Source: Competibacter_A sp037045535 (lineage in GTDB: Bacteria; Pseudomonadota; Gammaproteobacteria; Competibacterales; Competibacteraceae). From it: 64,000 nucleotides of DNA. The stretch's first letter is position 1, and every line of letters begins with the position of its first letter. Both the position numbers and the translations under genes were made by a program. The stretch is taken from NCBI GenBank assembly GCA_037045535.1, contig JBAOHI010000062.1, forward strand, positions 1 through 64,000. The letters are read 5' to 3'. The notes beneath the pieces are model-generated. The model had not been told where the DNA came from. It searched no databases and worked only from the letters and a program-made list of their open reading frames with translations. Shown here piece after piece: positions 43,297 through 51,767 of this stretch.

Positions 43297-44145
43297 ATGA
43301 CCGTAAATTTCAAATCACTTGCCAAGGTGGGCGTTTACGTGGATGCCGCCAATATTTCCCGTAATGGTGGACAACGCATGCAATACGATGTGTTGCGCGA
43401 GTTCGCCTGCCGCGACCACGCCGAACCCCTGCGCTTGAATGTTTATCTATCCTATGACGAGGAACGTGCCGAGACGAATATGGTCTATCGCGATAAGGCG
43501 CGCGCCTACCAGTCCGCCTTGCGCGAACTGGGTTATAAGGTTATCGAAAAGCGGGTCAAATGGTTTCAGGATGAAGCCGGCAATCGTTTCGGCAAGGCCA
43601 ACGCCGATCTCGATATGGCGGTGGATGTACTGCTGCAATCGGAGAATCTAGATCGGGTGTTGCTGGCTACTGGGGACGGCGATTTCGTACAGGTAGTGCG
43701 CGCTTTGCAAAACAAGGGTTGTCGCGTCGAAACCTTGGCATTCGATAACGTATCCGAGGAATTGCGCCGGGAATCGGATATGTTCGTGTCTGGTTATCTG
43801 GTGCCGGGTTTGTTGCCGACCCGTGGCGACGATTACTTCGCGCCGGCGTGGGGTGCCATGGGTTCGCGAGTGCGTGGCTATTGTTATCATCACGACGATA
43901 ACAAGAGTTTCGGTTTCATGCGATTTTTAGTCAAGTTATCGCCTTTTTTGTGGAAGACCGATTCCCGTGATTCCGATTCGCCGTATCGGACGGCATTTTT
44001 CCACGATTCCAGCCTGCCGGACGGCTTCAATGTCATGAAGCTGCCGTCCCGCAACCATATTTTTGAATTCACCCTGGCCGAACCGAACGGCAAGCAACCG
44101 GTCGCCACCGATATTGTTCTGGTGCACCCCGCCTCCTCGCCATAA
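43297..44145 (+). CDS. NYN-domain (LabA/DUF88) protein with C-terminal cold-shock-like domain
   Basis: A 282-residue protein. The NYN nuclease-like domain spans about residues 8-165: VGVYVDAANIS with the first Asp, ANADLDMAVDVLLQ, ATGDGDFVQVVRAL. A second domain from about residue 190 (RVRGYCYHHDDNKSFGFMRF) resembles an OB/cold-shock fold with an RNP1-like KSFGFMRF, so nuclease and RNA-binding modules are joined. Role: predicted RNA-processing enzyme, target unknown. It is monocistronic by spacing, 53 bp before prc. Confidence 0.82.
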   Translation: MTVNFKSLAKVGVYVDAANISRNGGQRMQYDVLREFACRDHAEPLRLNVYLSYDEERAETNMVYRDKARAYQSALRELGYKVIEKRVKWFQDEAGNRFGKANADLDMAVDVLLQSENLDRVLLATGDGDFVQVVRALQNKGCRVETLAFDNVSEELRRESDMFVSGYLVPGLLPTRGDDYFAPAWGAMGSRVRGYCYHHDDNKSFGFMRFLVKLSPFLWKTDSRDSDSPYRTAFFHDSSLPDGFNVMKLPSRNHIFEFTLAEPNGKQPVATDIVLVHPASSP

Positions 44146-44197
44146 TGAGGGAGATGGGTGATCAGGTCTGTCGAGGTCTGTCCTGTCGAGAAACACC

Positions 44198-46330
44198 ATG
44201 TGTAATTCCCGAATCTTGAAATTTATTATCTCGCTGTCCCTGGCGTTGTCCTTGAGTCTGGGCCTGTCTTGGACGTTTGCGAAAACGATCGATCCAGCGG
44301 ACGGTCTCGCCGTCAAGATTCTAGCGCCGACAGCCCAGCAAACCTTTCTGGATCAGACCATTGCCAAGTTGCTGTCCCAGCATCATTACCGGCAAAGCAA
44401 GCTGGATGATCAGTTGTCCTCTGTCGTCCTGGACGTTTATCTCGACGATCTGGATCCTGGCCGAGTTTATTTCCTGGCCAGCGATGTCGCCGGTTTCGAG
44501 CGATATCGCAACGCTCTTGATGACGCTTTGAAGTCGGGCGACTTGCAGCCCGCCTATCACATATTCAACACATATCTATCCCGTCTAGCAGAGCGGACCC
44601 AATACGTCCAATCCCTGCTTGGGCAGGAGTTTCAGTTCAACGTTGACGAATCCCTGAACGTGGATCGCAAAAACGCGCCTTGGCCCAAGACGTCGGCGGA
44701 GCTGGATGAGATCTGGCGCAAGCGTGTCAAACACGAGATGCTGACCTTGATCCTATCGGGCAAGGACCAGGCTGCTGCCCGCGACCTGTTGAGCAAGCGC
44801 TACGAAAACCGATTGCGGCAGGCCCTGCAATCCACCACCGACGATGTATTCCAACTGTACATGAACGCTGTTGCGCAGGCGTTCGATCCGCATACCGCTT
44901 ACTTCTCCCCCCGCAATACCGAGAATTTCAACATCCAGATGCGGTTGTCGCTGGAAGGCATCGGTTGCGTGTTGCGGATGGATGAAGAGCAGGTCACGGT
45001 GGTCGAGTTGGTGACGGGCGGTCCGGCCGATCTCAGCCAGCAACTCAAGGCCGGCGATCGGATCGTGGCCGTGGCACAAGGTGATAAGGGTCCATGGGTG
45101 GATGTGGTGGGTTGGCGGTTGGATGACGTGGTCGATCGGATCCGCGGCCAGCGCGGCACCGTCGTGCGCTTGAAAGTGTTGCCTGGCAAGGCCGGTGCTT
45201 CCGCGATGGAAAAAACCGTGCGGTTGGTTCGCGATACCATCAAGCTGGAAAAGCAAGCCGCCAAAAGCGAGATCAAGAAGCTACCCGGACCGAACGGTCG
45301 CGAGCTGCGGATTGGGGTGATCACCATCCCAGCGTTCTATAGCGATTTCGATGCTGCTCGGCGCGGCGATCCCAACTATCGCAGCACGACCCGGGACGTG
45401 CGCCGGCTGCTGGGCGACTTGCGCGGTAAAATCGATGGTCTCTTGCTGGATCTGCGTGAGAACGGTGGCGGTTCCTTGCAAGAGGCGGTGGATTTGACCG
45501 GCTTGTTCATCGGGGAGGGCCCTGTCGTCCAGGTTCGGAATACCGGCAAGAACGAACCCGAGGTCGAGAGCGACAGCGAGCCAGGCCGAGCCTACGATGG
45601 ACCGTTGGCGGTACTGGTCGATCACGCCAGCGCTTCTGCTTCGGAAATCTTCGCCGGCGCCATTCAGGACTACGGACGAGGCGTGGTCATCGGCGATCCA
45701 ACCTTTGGCAAAGGTACGGTGCAAACCCTCATCGATTTGAACCGGTTGACCCGAGCCAAGGAACCGCAAGGCCAGATCAAGTTGACCATCGCCAAGTTTT
45801 ATCGGGTCAATGGCAGCAGTACCCAGCATCGCGGCGTTCGGCCTGATATCAGCATTCCTTCGGCGATGGACAGCGAGGAAGTCGGTGAAAGCGCTCAGAA
45901 GAACGCTTTACCATGGGATGAAATCGCTCCTACCCGCTATCGTGGCGACCGGACGCTGACCGGTCTGATCCCAGAATTGGCGCAGCGCCACTTGACGCGT
46001 GTCGCAAGCGATGCCAATTACCAAGTATTTCTGAGCGATTTGGATTTCACTCGGCAGCAGCGGGAAAAAACCACGGTGTCGTTGTTGGAGAGCCAACGCC
46101 GGATCGAGCGGGATCGGATCGAAACCTGGCAGCGGGAGCGGGAGAACCGTTACCGTGTAGCCAAGGGATTACCACCACTCAAACCGGGCGATGAAATTCC
46201 AGAAGGCAAGGACAGCGTGATTCCGGACGCGGCACTAGAAGAAAGCGCGCGTATCGTCAGCGATCTAATTGTATTGAGCGGTGCTAGCACCGCGACGAGC
46301 GCTTTGGTGATGGGGCGCGACGCGCTGTGA
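44198..46330 (+). CDS. prc: Tail-specific (C-terminal processing) periplasmic protease
   Basis: A 710-residue protein (E. coli Prc 682). Signal peptide (residues 1 to about 28, ending TFAKT), N-terminal helical domain, PDZ domain (about 240-330, LSLEGIGCVLRMDEEQVTVV), S41 protease domain with catalytic Ser in HASASASEIFAGA (near 479) and Lys in FGKGTVQT (near 504), and the DUF3340 C-terminal region. It trims lipoproteins and peptidoglycan hydrolases such as MepS and degrades SsrA-tagged proteins. The stop overlaps the GTG start of the next gene. Confidence 0.94.
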   Translation: MCNSRILKFIISLSLALSLSLGLSWTFAKTIDPADGLAVKILAPTAQQTFLDQTIAKLLSQHHYRQSKLDDQLSSVVLDVYLDDLDPGRVYFLASDVAGFERYRNALDDALKSGDLQPAYHIFNTYLSRLAERTQYVQSLLGQEFQFNVDESLNVDRKNAPWPKTSAELDEIWRKRVKHEMLTLILSGKDQAAARDLLSKRYENRLRQALQSTTDDVFQLYMNAVAQAFDPHTAYFSPRNTENFNIQMRLSLEGIGCVLRMDEEQVTVVELVTGGPADLSQQLKAGDRIVAVAQGDKGPWVDVVGWRLDDVVDRIRGQRGTVVRLKVLPGKAGASAMEKTVRLVRDTIKLEKQAAKSEIKKLPGPNGRELRIGVITIPAFYSDFDAARRGDPNYRSTTRDVRRLLGDLRGKIDGLLLDLRENGGGSLQEAVDLTGLFIGEGPVVQVRNTGKNEPEVESDSEPGRAYDGPLAVLVDHASASASEIFAGAIQDYGRGVVIGDPTFGKGTVQTLIDLNRLTRAKEPQGQIKLTIAKFYRVNGSSTQHRGVRPDISIPSAMDSEEVGESAQKNALPWDEIAPTRYRGDRTLTGLIPELAQRHLTRVASDANYQVFLSDLDFTRQQREKTTVSLLESQRRIERDRIETWQRERENRYRVAKGLPPLKPGDEIPEGKDSVIPDAALEESARIVSDLIVLSGASTATSALVMGRDAL

Positions 46331-47208
46331 CGTCGGTGACTCTGACACTGGATAAGGCGTTGATCGAGCGGTTGAACAACGTACTTGATCGATTGGAAAC
46401 GCTATTGCCGTTGGCCCCTGAAGTCTCCGATTGGGAACGTTGCCGAGCGTTTCGCTGGCGGCGGCTTGACCGGCGCGGCTATCTGCAACCGGTGTGGCAT
46501 CCCCATCGACTGCGCTTGGCGGACCTGTGCCGGATCGACCGCCAGAAGGCCGCCTTGGATTTGAACGTTCGCCAATTCCTGGCGGGTCAGCCTTACAACA
46601 ACGTCCTGCTGTGGGGCGCGCGTGGTACCGGCAAATCCTCGCTGATTAAAGCCCTGCTTGAGGAGTACGCCGACCAGGGTTTGCGGCTGATCGAAGTGGA
46701 CAAGCACGACCTGCTCGATTTGCCCGAAATCGTGGAACCCTTGTACGGTCGGCCCGAGCGGTTTTTGCTCTACTGCGACGATTTGTCGTTCGAGGCCGGC
46801 GATCCCAGCTATAAGGCGCTCAAGGCGATGCTGGACGGCTCGATCAGCGCCGCGCCCGACAACGTGCTGCTCTGCGCTACGTCCAACCGCCGTCATCTGT
46901 TGCCCGAGTACGCGCGAGAGAACCTGGATACCCAGATCGTTGGAGGCGAATTGCATCACGGCGAGGCGGTGGAAGAGAAAATCTCCTTGTCGGAGCGATT
47001 CGGTCTGTGGCTATCTTTCCATCCCTTCAGCCAGGATGACTATCTGGCTATCGTTGCGTACTGGCTGGAACAGTTGGGTGCGCCGAAGGGATCGGATGAG
47101 GCGGCGCGCGATGAAGCGCTGCGCTGGGCCTTGCAACGCGGATCGCGCAGCGGACGGGTGGCTTGGCAATTCGCTCGCGACTGGGTCGGACAGCAGAATT
47201 TGCAGTAA
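46327..47208 (+). CDS. DUF815 family P-loop ATPase
   Basis: A 293-residue AAA+-like protein. Walker A LLWGARGTGKSSLIKALL (about residues 94-111), Walker B LLYCDDLSFE, and the sensor stretch VLLCATSNRRHLLPEY match DUF815 ATPases, which are widespread and uncharacterised. The GTG start overlaps the prc stop (GTGA), so it is translationally coupled to the protease; a role in the same envelope process is possible but unproven. Confidence 0.85.
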   Translation: MTSVTLTLDKALIERLNNVLDRLETLLPLAPEVSDWERCRAFRWRRLDRRGYLQPVWHPHRLRLADLCRIDRQKAALDLNVRQFLAGQPYNNVLLWGARGTGKSSLIKALLEEYADQGLRLIEVDKHDLLDLPEIVEPLYGRPERFLLYCDDLSFEAGDPSYKALKAMLDGSISAAPDNVLLCATSNRRHLLPEYARENLDTQIVGGELHHGEAVEEKISLSERFGLWLSFHPFSQDDYLAIVAYWLEQLGAPKGSDEAARDEALRWALQRGSRSGRVAWQFARDWVGQQNLQ

Positions 47209-47271
47209 GCTGACCGACTGGCTTGGGTGACCGGCCGTATCCGCGTCGCGTGGAGAGGTTTCTGTCTCTGT

Positions 47272-47277
47272 TATAAT
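47272..47277 (+). promoter_or_regulatory. Consensus -10 box upstream of glmM
   Basis: A perfect TATAAT 33 bp before the glmM start. No good -35 match is seen at 16-18 bp upstream (CGTGGA), so it may need an activator or be fortuitous. Confidence 0.35.
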
Positions 47278-47309
47278 GCCCTATCGTGCTGATTTTTGGA
47301 GAATATCAT

Positions 47310-48648
47310 ATGGGAAAGCGTTATTTTGGTACGGATGGGGTTCGCGGACGGGTGGGCGAATATCCGATAACAGCCGAGTTTATGTTGAAGTTGGGCTGGG
47401 CGGTCGGGCGGGTGTTGCAGGCTAAAGGCTTCAATAAAGTCGTCATCGGCAAAGATACCCGCATTTCCGGTTACATGTTCGAATCCGCCTCTAGAAGCGG
47501 GCTTGTCGGCGGCCGGCGTCAATATTGCCTTGCTGGGGCCGATGCCGACCCCGGGCATTGCCTATTTGACTCGTACCTTGCACGCCTGCGCCGGCATCGT
47601 GGTGAGTGCCTCCCATAATCCTTACTACGACAACGGCATCAAGTTCTTTTCCCGCAACGGCCAGAAATTGCCCGATGAAATCGAGGAGCAAATCGAGGAG
47701 TTGCTTGAGCGGCCGCTGGAAACTGTTGGGCCGGATGCCTTGGGCAAGGCCGAGCGCATCGTCGATGCCGCTGGTCGCTATATTGAATTCTGCAAGAGCA
47801 CGGTTCCGGCCTCGACCAGTTTCGCTAGCTTGAAAATCGTGGTGGACTGCGCCCACGGTGCCACCTATCACATCGCTCCCAGCGTCTTCAACGAAATGGG
47901 CGCCACTGTGATTCCAATCGGTATTGCGCCCGATGGCCTGAATATCAATCAGGACTGTGGCTCCACCAAGCCGGCGGTCTTGCGCGAGACAGTCGTGGAG
48001 CAGGGCGCTGATCTGGGGATCGCGTTCGATGGCGATGGTGACCGCGTCATCATGGTCGATCATCGGGGAGAGGTTTTGGATGGCGACGAGCTGATGTTCA
48101 TCATCGCTCGCGACCGATTGCGCACCGGCAGTCACTTTAACGCTGTGGTCGGCACGTTGATGACCAATCTGGGATTGGAACTGGCGCTGCGGGCGCTGGG
48201 TCTGGACCTCTATCGTGTCAAGGTCGGTGACCGTTATGTGATGGAGCGATTGCTGGCCGAAAAGCTGATTCTGGGGGGCGAAAATTCTGGACATATCATT
48301 TGTCTGGACCGGACTTCGACCGGCGATGGCATCATCTCCGCTTTGCAGGTCTTGGCGGCGATGTTGCACTCCGGTAAAACCCTGCATGACCTCAAGGCCG
48401 GCATGAGCAAATACCCGCAAGTCTTGATCAACGTATCGGTGACTGGCTCGGTGGATTTGCGGCGATCTCCGATCCAGGAAGCGATCAAAGCCGTCGAAAG
48501 CCAATTGGGTGATCATGGCCGAGTGTTATTGCGTCCGTCTGGAACCGAGCCGGTGGTGCGGGTTATGGTGGAAGGGGCTGACGCGGGAGTTGTCGAGCGT
48601 CACGCCCGCGAGCTGGCCGACGTGGTGCGGGATACCCTGGCGGCATGA
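47310..48648 (+). CDS. glmM: Phosphoglucosamine mutase, interrupted by a one-base insertion
   Basis: Converts glucosamine-6-phosphate to glucosamine-1-phosphate for UDP-GlcNAc synthesis. The N terminus MGKRYFGTDGVRGRVG reads in one frame to YMFESA at 47489; the rest continues in the next frame from LEAGLSAAGV. Dropping the T at 47490 joins them exactly as in the family (ESALEAGL), giving about 446 residues (E. coli 445). Phosphoserine motif VVSASHNPYYDNG, metal loop DGDGDR, and the C-terminal RPSGTEPVVRV are intact. The gene is essential, so a sequence error is likely. GGAG precedes the ATG. Upstream folP, usual in E. coli, is absent. Confidence 0.95.
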
Positions 48649-48708
48649 TTGATTTCCCAAAGCGAAATCCGTAAGCTTGCCCAGTTTTTTTACGCGGGAG
48701 ATAACAAC

Positions 48709-49461
48709 ATGCGCCGTAAACTCGTGGCGGGAAATTGGAAAATGAATGGTTCGGCGGAGAGCATCCACGGATTGCTGCAAGGCATCCGCGAAGGTGCCGC
48801 TGGGGTCACGGCTGTGGAGTTAGCCGTATTCCCGCCCTTCGTCTATCTGGGGGCCGTTGAACAGCAGTTGTCCGGCACCGCCGTCGGCTGGGGGACACAA
48901 AACCTCTCCGAGCATGCTTCCGGCGCCTATACCGGCGAAGTGGCAGGCCCGATGCTGCGGGATTTTCACTGCAAGTACGTCATCGTCGGTCATTCCGAGC
49001 GCCGCACCCTGTACGGGGAATCCGACGAAATCGTCGCCCGCAAGTTCGCCGCCGCCTGCAAAGTGGGGATCACGCCGATTCTCTGTGTGGGTGAAACCCT
49101 GGAGGAGCGCGAGCAGGGTGTGACCGAGGCCGTGGTCGAGCGCCAGCTCAAGGCAGTATTGGATCTGGAAGGGATCGGTGTCTTCGCCGAAGCGGTGATC
49201 GCTTACGAGCCGGTCTGGGCGATCGGTACCGGTAAAACGGCTACTTCCGCGCAGGCCCAGGAGGTGCATGCCTTCATTCGTGGCAAGTTGGCGGCTTTCG
49301 ATCCGGCCGTGGCAAGCCAGACCCGTATCCTCTACGGCGGTAGCATGAAAGCGGCTAATGCCGGGGATCTGCTCGCCCAACCGGATATCGACGGTGGGCT
49401 GATCGGCGGCGCCTCGCTTGAAGCTAAGGAGTTTCTGGCGATTGCCAAGGCGGGCTGTTAA
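48709..49461 (+). CDS. tpiA: Triosephosphate isomerase
   Basis: A 250-residue TIM barrel interconverting glyceraldehyde-3-phosphate and dihydroxyacetone phosphate. Catalytic residues are in GNWKMNG (Lys near residue 11), VIGHSERR (His near 95) and AYEPVWAIGTGKT (Glu near 166); the phosphate loop YGGSM is also present. Start at MRRKLVAGNWK with GGGAG upstream. The order glmM-tpiA-secG-tRNA-Leu-nuo is common in Gammaproteobacteria. Confidence 0.97.
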   Translation: MRRKLVAGNWKMNGSAESIHGLLQGIREGAAGVTAVELAVFPPFVYLGAVEQQLSGTAVGWGTQNLSEHASGAYTGEVAGPMLRDFHCKYVIVGHSERRTLYGESDEIVARKFAAACKVGITPILCVGETLEEREQGVTEAVVERQLKAVLDLEGIGVFAEAVIAYEPVWAIGTGKTATSAQAQEVHAFIRGKLAAFDPAVASQTRILYGGSMKAANAGDLLAQPDIDGGLIGGASLEAKEFLAIAKAGC

Positions 49462-49470
49462 ACTGTCGCC

Positions 49471-49812
49471 ATGGTTCATACCCTGATTCTTGTGGCGCAC
49501 ATCGTCGTTGCCATTGCCCTGATCGCGCTGGTACTGGTGCAGCAGGGCAAGGGCGCCGATGCCGGTGCAGCGTTCGGGAGCGGTGCTTCCGCCACTATGT
49601 TCGGATCGCGCGGATCCGCGTCCTTTTTAAGCCGAACTACGGGCATTCTTGCCACGGTGTTTTTTCTGACCAGCCTGACGCTCGCCTACTTCGCGACCCA
49701 GACCTCCGCGCCGAAGAGTGTCGTCGAGCAGGTGCAGGCTGAAAAGCCCATCGAGGTGCCTAAGAGTGGTGGTGGGCCTTCTGATGTGCCGCAGTTGCCG
49801 CAGCAGAAGTAG
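49471..49812 (+). CDS. secG: Protein-export membrane protein SecG
   Basis: A 113-residue protein with two membrane helices (about residues 3-20 and 55-73) joined by the conserved glycine-rich loop QQGKGADAGAAFGSGAS. It is the accessory subunit of SecYEG that aids SecA-driven export. The C terminus is Pro-, Gln- and Lys-rich. Ten bp after tpiA, so likely co-transcribed. Confidence 0.95.
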   Translation: MVHTLILVAHIVVAIALIALVLVQQGKGADAGAAFGSGASATMFGSRGSASFLSRTTGILATVFFLTSLTLAYFATQTSAPKSVVEQVQAEKPIEVPKSGGGPSDVPQLPQQK

Positions 49813-49837
49813 TTCGGAAAGTGGGTTTTGGTTTCAT

Positions 49838-49922
49838 GCCGATGTGGTGGAATTGGTAGACACGCTAGCTTGAGGGGTTAGTGGCGCGAGCCGTGCCGGT
49901 TCGAGTCCGGCCATCGGCACCA
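49838..49922 (+). tRNA. tRNA-Leu(GAG)
   Basis: 85 bases with encoded CCA. Acceptor GCCGATG pairs with CATCGGC. The anticodon loop TTGAGGG inside stem CTAGC/GTTAG gives anticodon GAG. The long variable arm (GTGGCGCGAGCCGT region) is the class II feature of leucine tRNAs. T-arm GGTTCGAGTCC. It sits between secG and nuoA, the leuU position. Confidence 0.96.
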
Positions 49923-50212
49923 AATAAACACGAAGCGCATCCTTGAGATGCGGGCAGGATGCCAATTTTTCCTGATTGTCTCGGCGGGGTGCCGTCTTGC
50001 GACAAAGGAAACACCGATACCACTATGAGGTTCGATGATTTATGCGGCGTTATAACTCTAAAAAACAGTTCGCCCCGATTCGCCCCGGATCTTTCCCGTC
50101 CAGGTTTTTCACCCTCCTCTCCAAGCGAGTCGAGCAGCGATTCACGCTTTTATCGGGCTTCTAGTCAAAGCAGCGTTTATTCCGGGTTCGCCATGTCGAA
50201 GGTGCGATTCTA

Positions 50213-50569
50213 ATGCTGTCCAATTACCTTCCCGTTCTGATTTTCCTGGCGCTTTCCTTTGCGATGGGTGCGATCATGGTCACCCTCGGCTATTTTCTCG
50301 GTACCCGCCGCCCGGATGGTGAAAAGCTGTCGCCCTACGAGTGCGGTTTTGAGTCCTTCGAGGATGCCCGGATGAAGTTTGATGTCCGCTATTATCTGGT
50401 GGCCATCTTATTCATTATCTTCGATCTGGAAATTGCCTTTCTGTTTCCTTGGGCCATCGTGCTCGACAAAATCGGCTGGTTCGGTTTCGCCGCGATGGCG
50501 GTGTTTCTCGGCATCCTGGTCGTCGGTTTCATCTACGAGTGGAAGAAAGGAGCCTTGGAATGGGAATAG
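50213..50569 (+). CDS. nuoA: NADH-quinone oxidoreductase subunit A
   Basis: A 118-residue membrane subunit with three helices. The conserved loop KLSPYECGFESFEDARMKFDVRYYL is present (read as SPYECGFES near residue 40 and ARMKFDVRYY near 52). It opens the 14-gene nuo operon with separate nuoC and nuoD. The 290-bp gap after tRNA-Leu holds the operon leader; TATAAC at 50051-50056 is a weak -10 candidate. Its last ten bases overlap nuoB. Confidence 0.96.
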   Translation: MLSNYLPVLIFLALSFAMGAIMVTLGYFLGTRRPDGEKLSPYECGFESFEDARMKFDVRYYLVAILFIIFDLEIAFLFPWAIVLDKIGWFGFAAMAVFLGILVVGFIYEWKKGALEWE

Positions 50570-51036
50570 AGGGTATTCTCGAAAAGGGCTTGGTGACCAC
50601 CACAGCCGACAAACTGATCAATTGGGCGCGCACCGGCTCGATGTGGCCGATGACCTTTGGCTTGGCCTGCTGTGCGGTGGAAATGATGCACGCTGGTGCG
50701 TCCCGTTACGATCTGGATCGGTTCGGTATCGTGTTCCGGCCCAGTCCCCGGCAGTCCGATGTGATGATCGTCGCCGGTACCCTGTGTAACAAAATGGGTC
50801 CAGCTTTCCGCAAAGTCTACGATCAGATGGCCGAGCCGCGCTGGGTGATTTCCATGGGATCCTGCGCCAACGGGGGCGGTTACTACCATTATTCCTACTC
50901 GGTGGTGCGTGGCTGCGACCGCATCGTGCCGGTGGATATTTACGTGCCCGGTTGTCCTCCGACGGCGGAGGCGCTGATCTATGGAATTCTCCAGCTTCAA
51001 AACAAAATTCGGCGCACCAACACCATAGCCCGTTGA
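50560..51036 (+). CDS. nuoB: NADH-quinone oxidoreductase subunit B
   Basis: A 158-residue peripheral-arm subunit carrying cluster N2, which hands electrons to quinone. The four ligand cysteines are in LACCAVEMM, GSCANGGG and VPGCPPTAEAL; TLCNKMGPAF is also conserved. It starts inside the end of nuoA (10-bp overlap); the longer upstream frame is nuoA out of frame. Confidence 0.97.
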   Translation: MGIEGILEKGLVTTTADKLINWARTGSMWPMTFGLACCAVEMMHAGASRYDLDRFGIVFRPSPRQSDVMIVAGTLCNKMGPAFRKVYDQMAEPRWVISMGSCANGGGYYHYSYSVVRGCDRIVPVDIYVPGCPPTAEALIYGILQLQNKIRRTNTIAR

Positions 51037-51047
51037 GAGAATGCTCC

Positions 51048-51752
51048 ATGACTGACGCGCTTCAGACCTTGGCGGAAAAACTTCAAACGCGGTTCGGCGA
51101 CGCGCTTCAGGAATGCAAGCTGGATCGTAGAGAGATCACCATCGAAGTCCCACCGATGCGGGCCATCGAAATTTTCACGGCCTTACGCGATGAGCCCGAG
51201 TTCGCTTTTGAGCAAGTCATGGACGTGTGTGGCGTCGATTACGCCGCCTACGGTGATGTAGAGTGGGCGACCGAAGAATCCACCACCGCTGGTTTCAGCC
51301 GCGGGGTGGTGGAACGGGCAACCGGCCGTGGGCCAGGCGCGATCCAGTACGCTGCTGGGAAGACCTTCGCTGGCAAGGGCCGTTTCGCCGCTGTGTATCA
51401 ACTACTGTCGGTATCTTGCAATCATCGGCTGCGAGTGCGAGTGTTCGCCCCCGACGATGACTTGCCGGTGGTGCCTTCGGTGGTAGGGCTGTGGTCCTCG
51501 GCCAACTGGTTTGAGCGCGAAGCGTTCGATCTGTTCGGTATCGTGTTCGAGGGCCACCCCGATTTGCGTCGGATCTTGACGGATTACGGTTTTGTCGGCC
51601 ATCCGTTCCGTAAGGATTTCCCACTGATCGGCAATGTTGAGATGCGCTACGATCCGGAGCGCGGTCGCGTGGTGTACGAGCCGGTGAGCATCGAGCCACG
51701 CGTGCTGGTGCCCCGCGTCATCCGCAAAGACAACCGCTACCTCGCGTCTTAA
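51048..51752 (+). CDS. nuoC: NADH-quinone oxidoreductase subunit C
   Basis: A 234-residue subunit, family stretch WFEREAFDLFGIVFEGHPDLRRILTDYGF near residues 160-188 (signature EREAFDLFGI). Longer than the minimal about 200 residues through an insertion at about residues 68-108 (rich in Gly, Ala and Thr) before RFAAVYQLLS. Not fused to nuoD, unlike E. coli. Confidence 0.95.
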   Translation: MTDALQTLAEKLQTRFGDALQECKLDRREITIEVPPMRAIEIFTALRDEPEFAFEQVMDVCGVDYAAYGDVEWATEESTTAGFSRGVVERATGRGPGAIQYAAGKTFAGKGRFAAVYQLLSVSCNHRLRVRVFAPDDDLPVVPSVVGLWSSANWFEREAFDLFGIVFEGHPDLRRILTDYGFVGHPFRKDFPLIGNVEMRYDPERGRVVYEPVSIEPRVLVPRVIRKDNRYLAS

Positions 51753-51767
51753 TGAGGAACGCCGTCG

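Noticed and set aside
47503..48648. A separate phosphomannomutase gene starting at TTG 47503
   Set aside because: It lacks the N-terminal domain found in frame just upstream; a one-base change joins both parts into GlmM.
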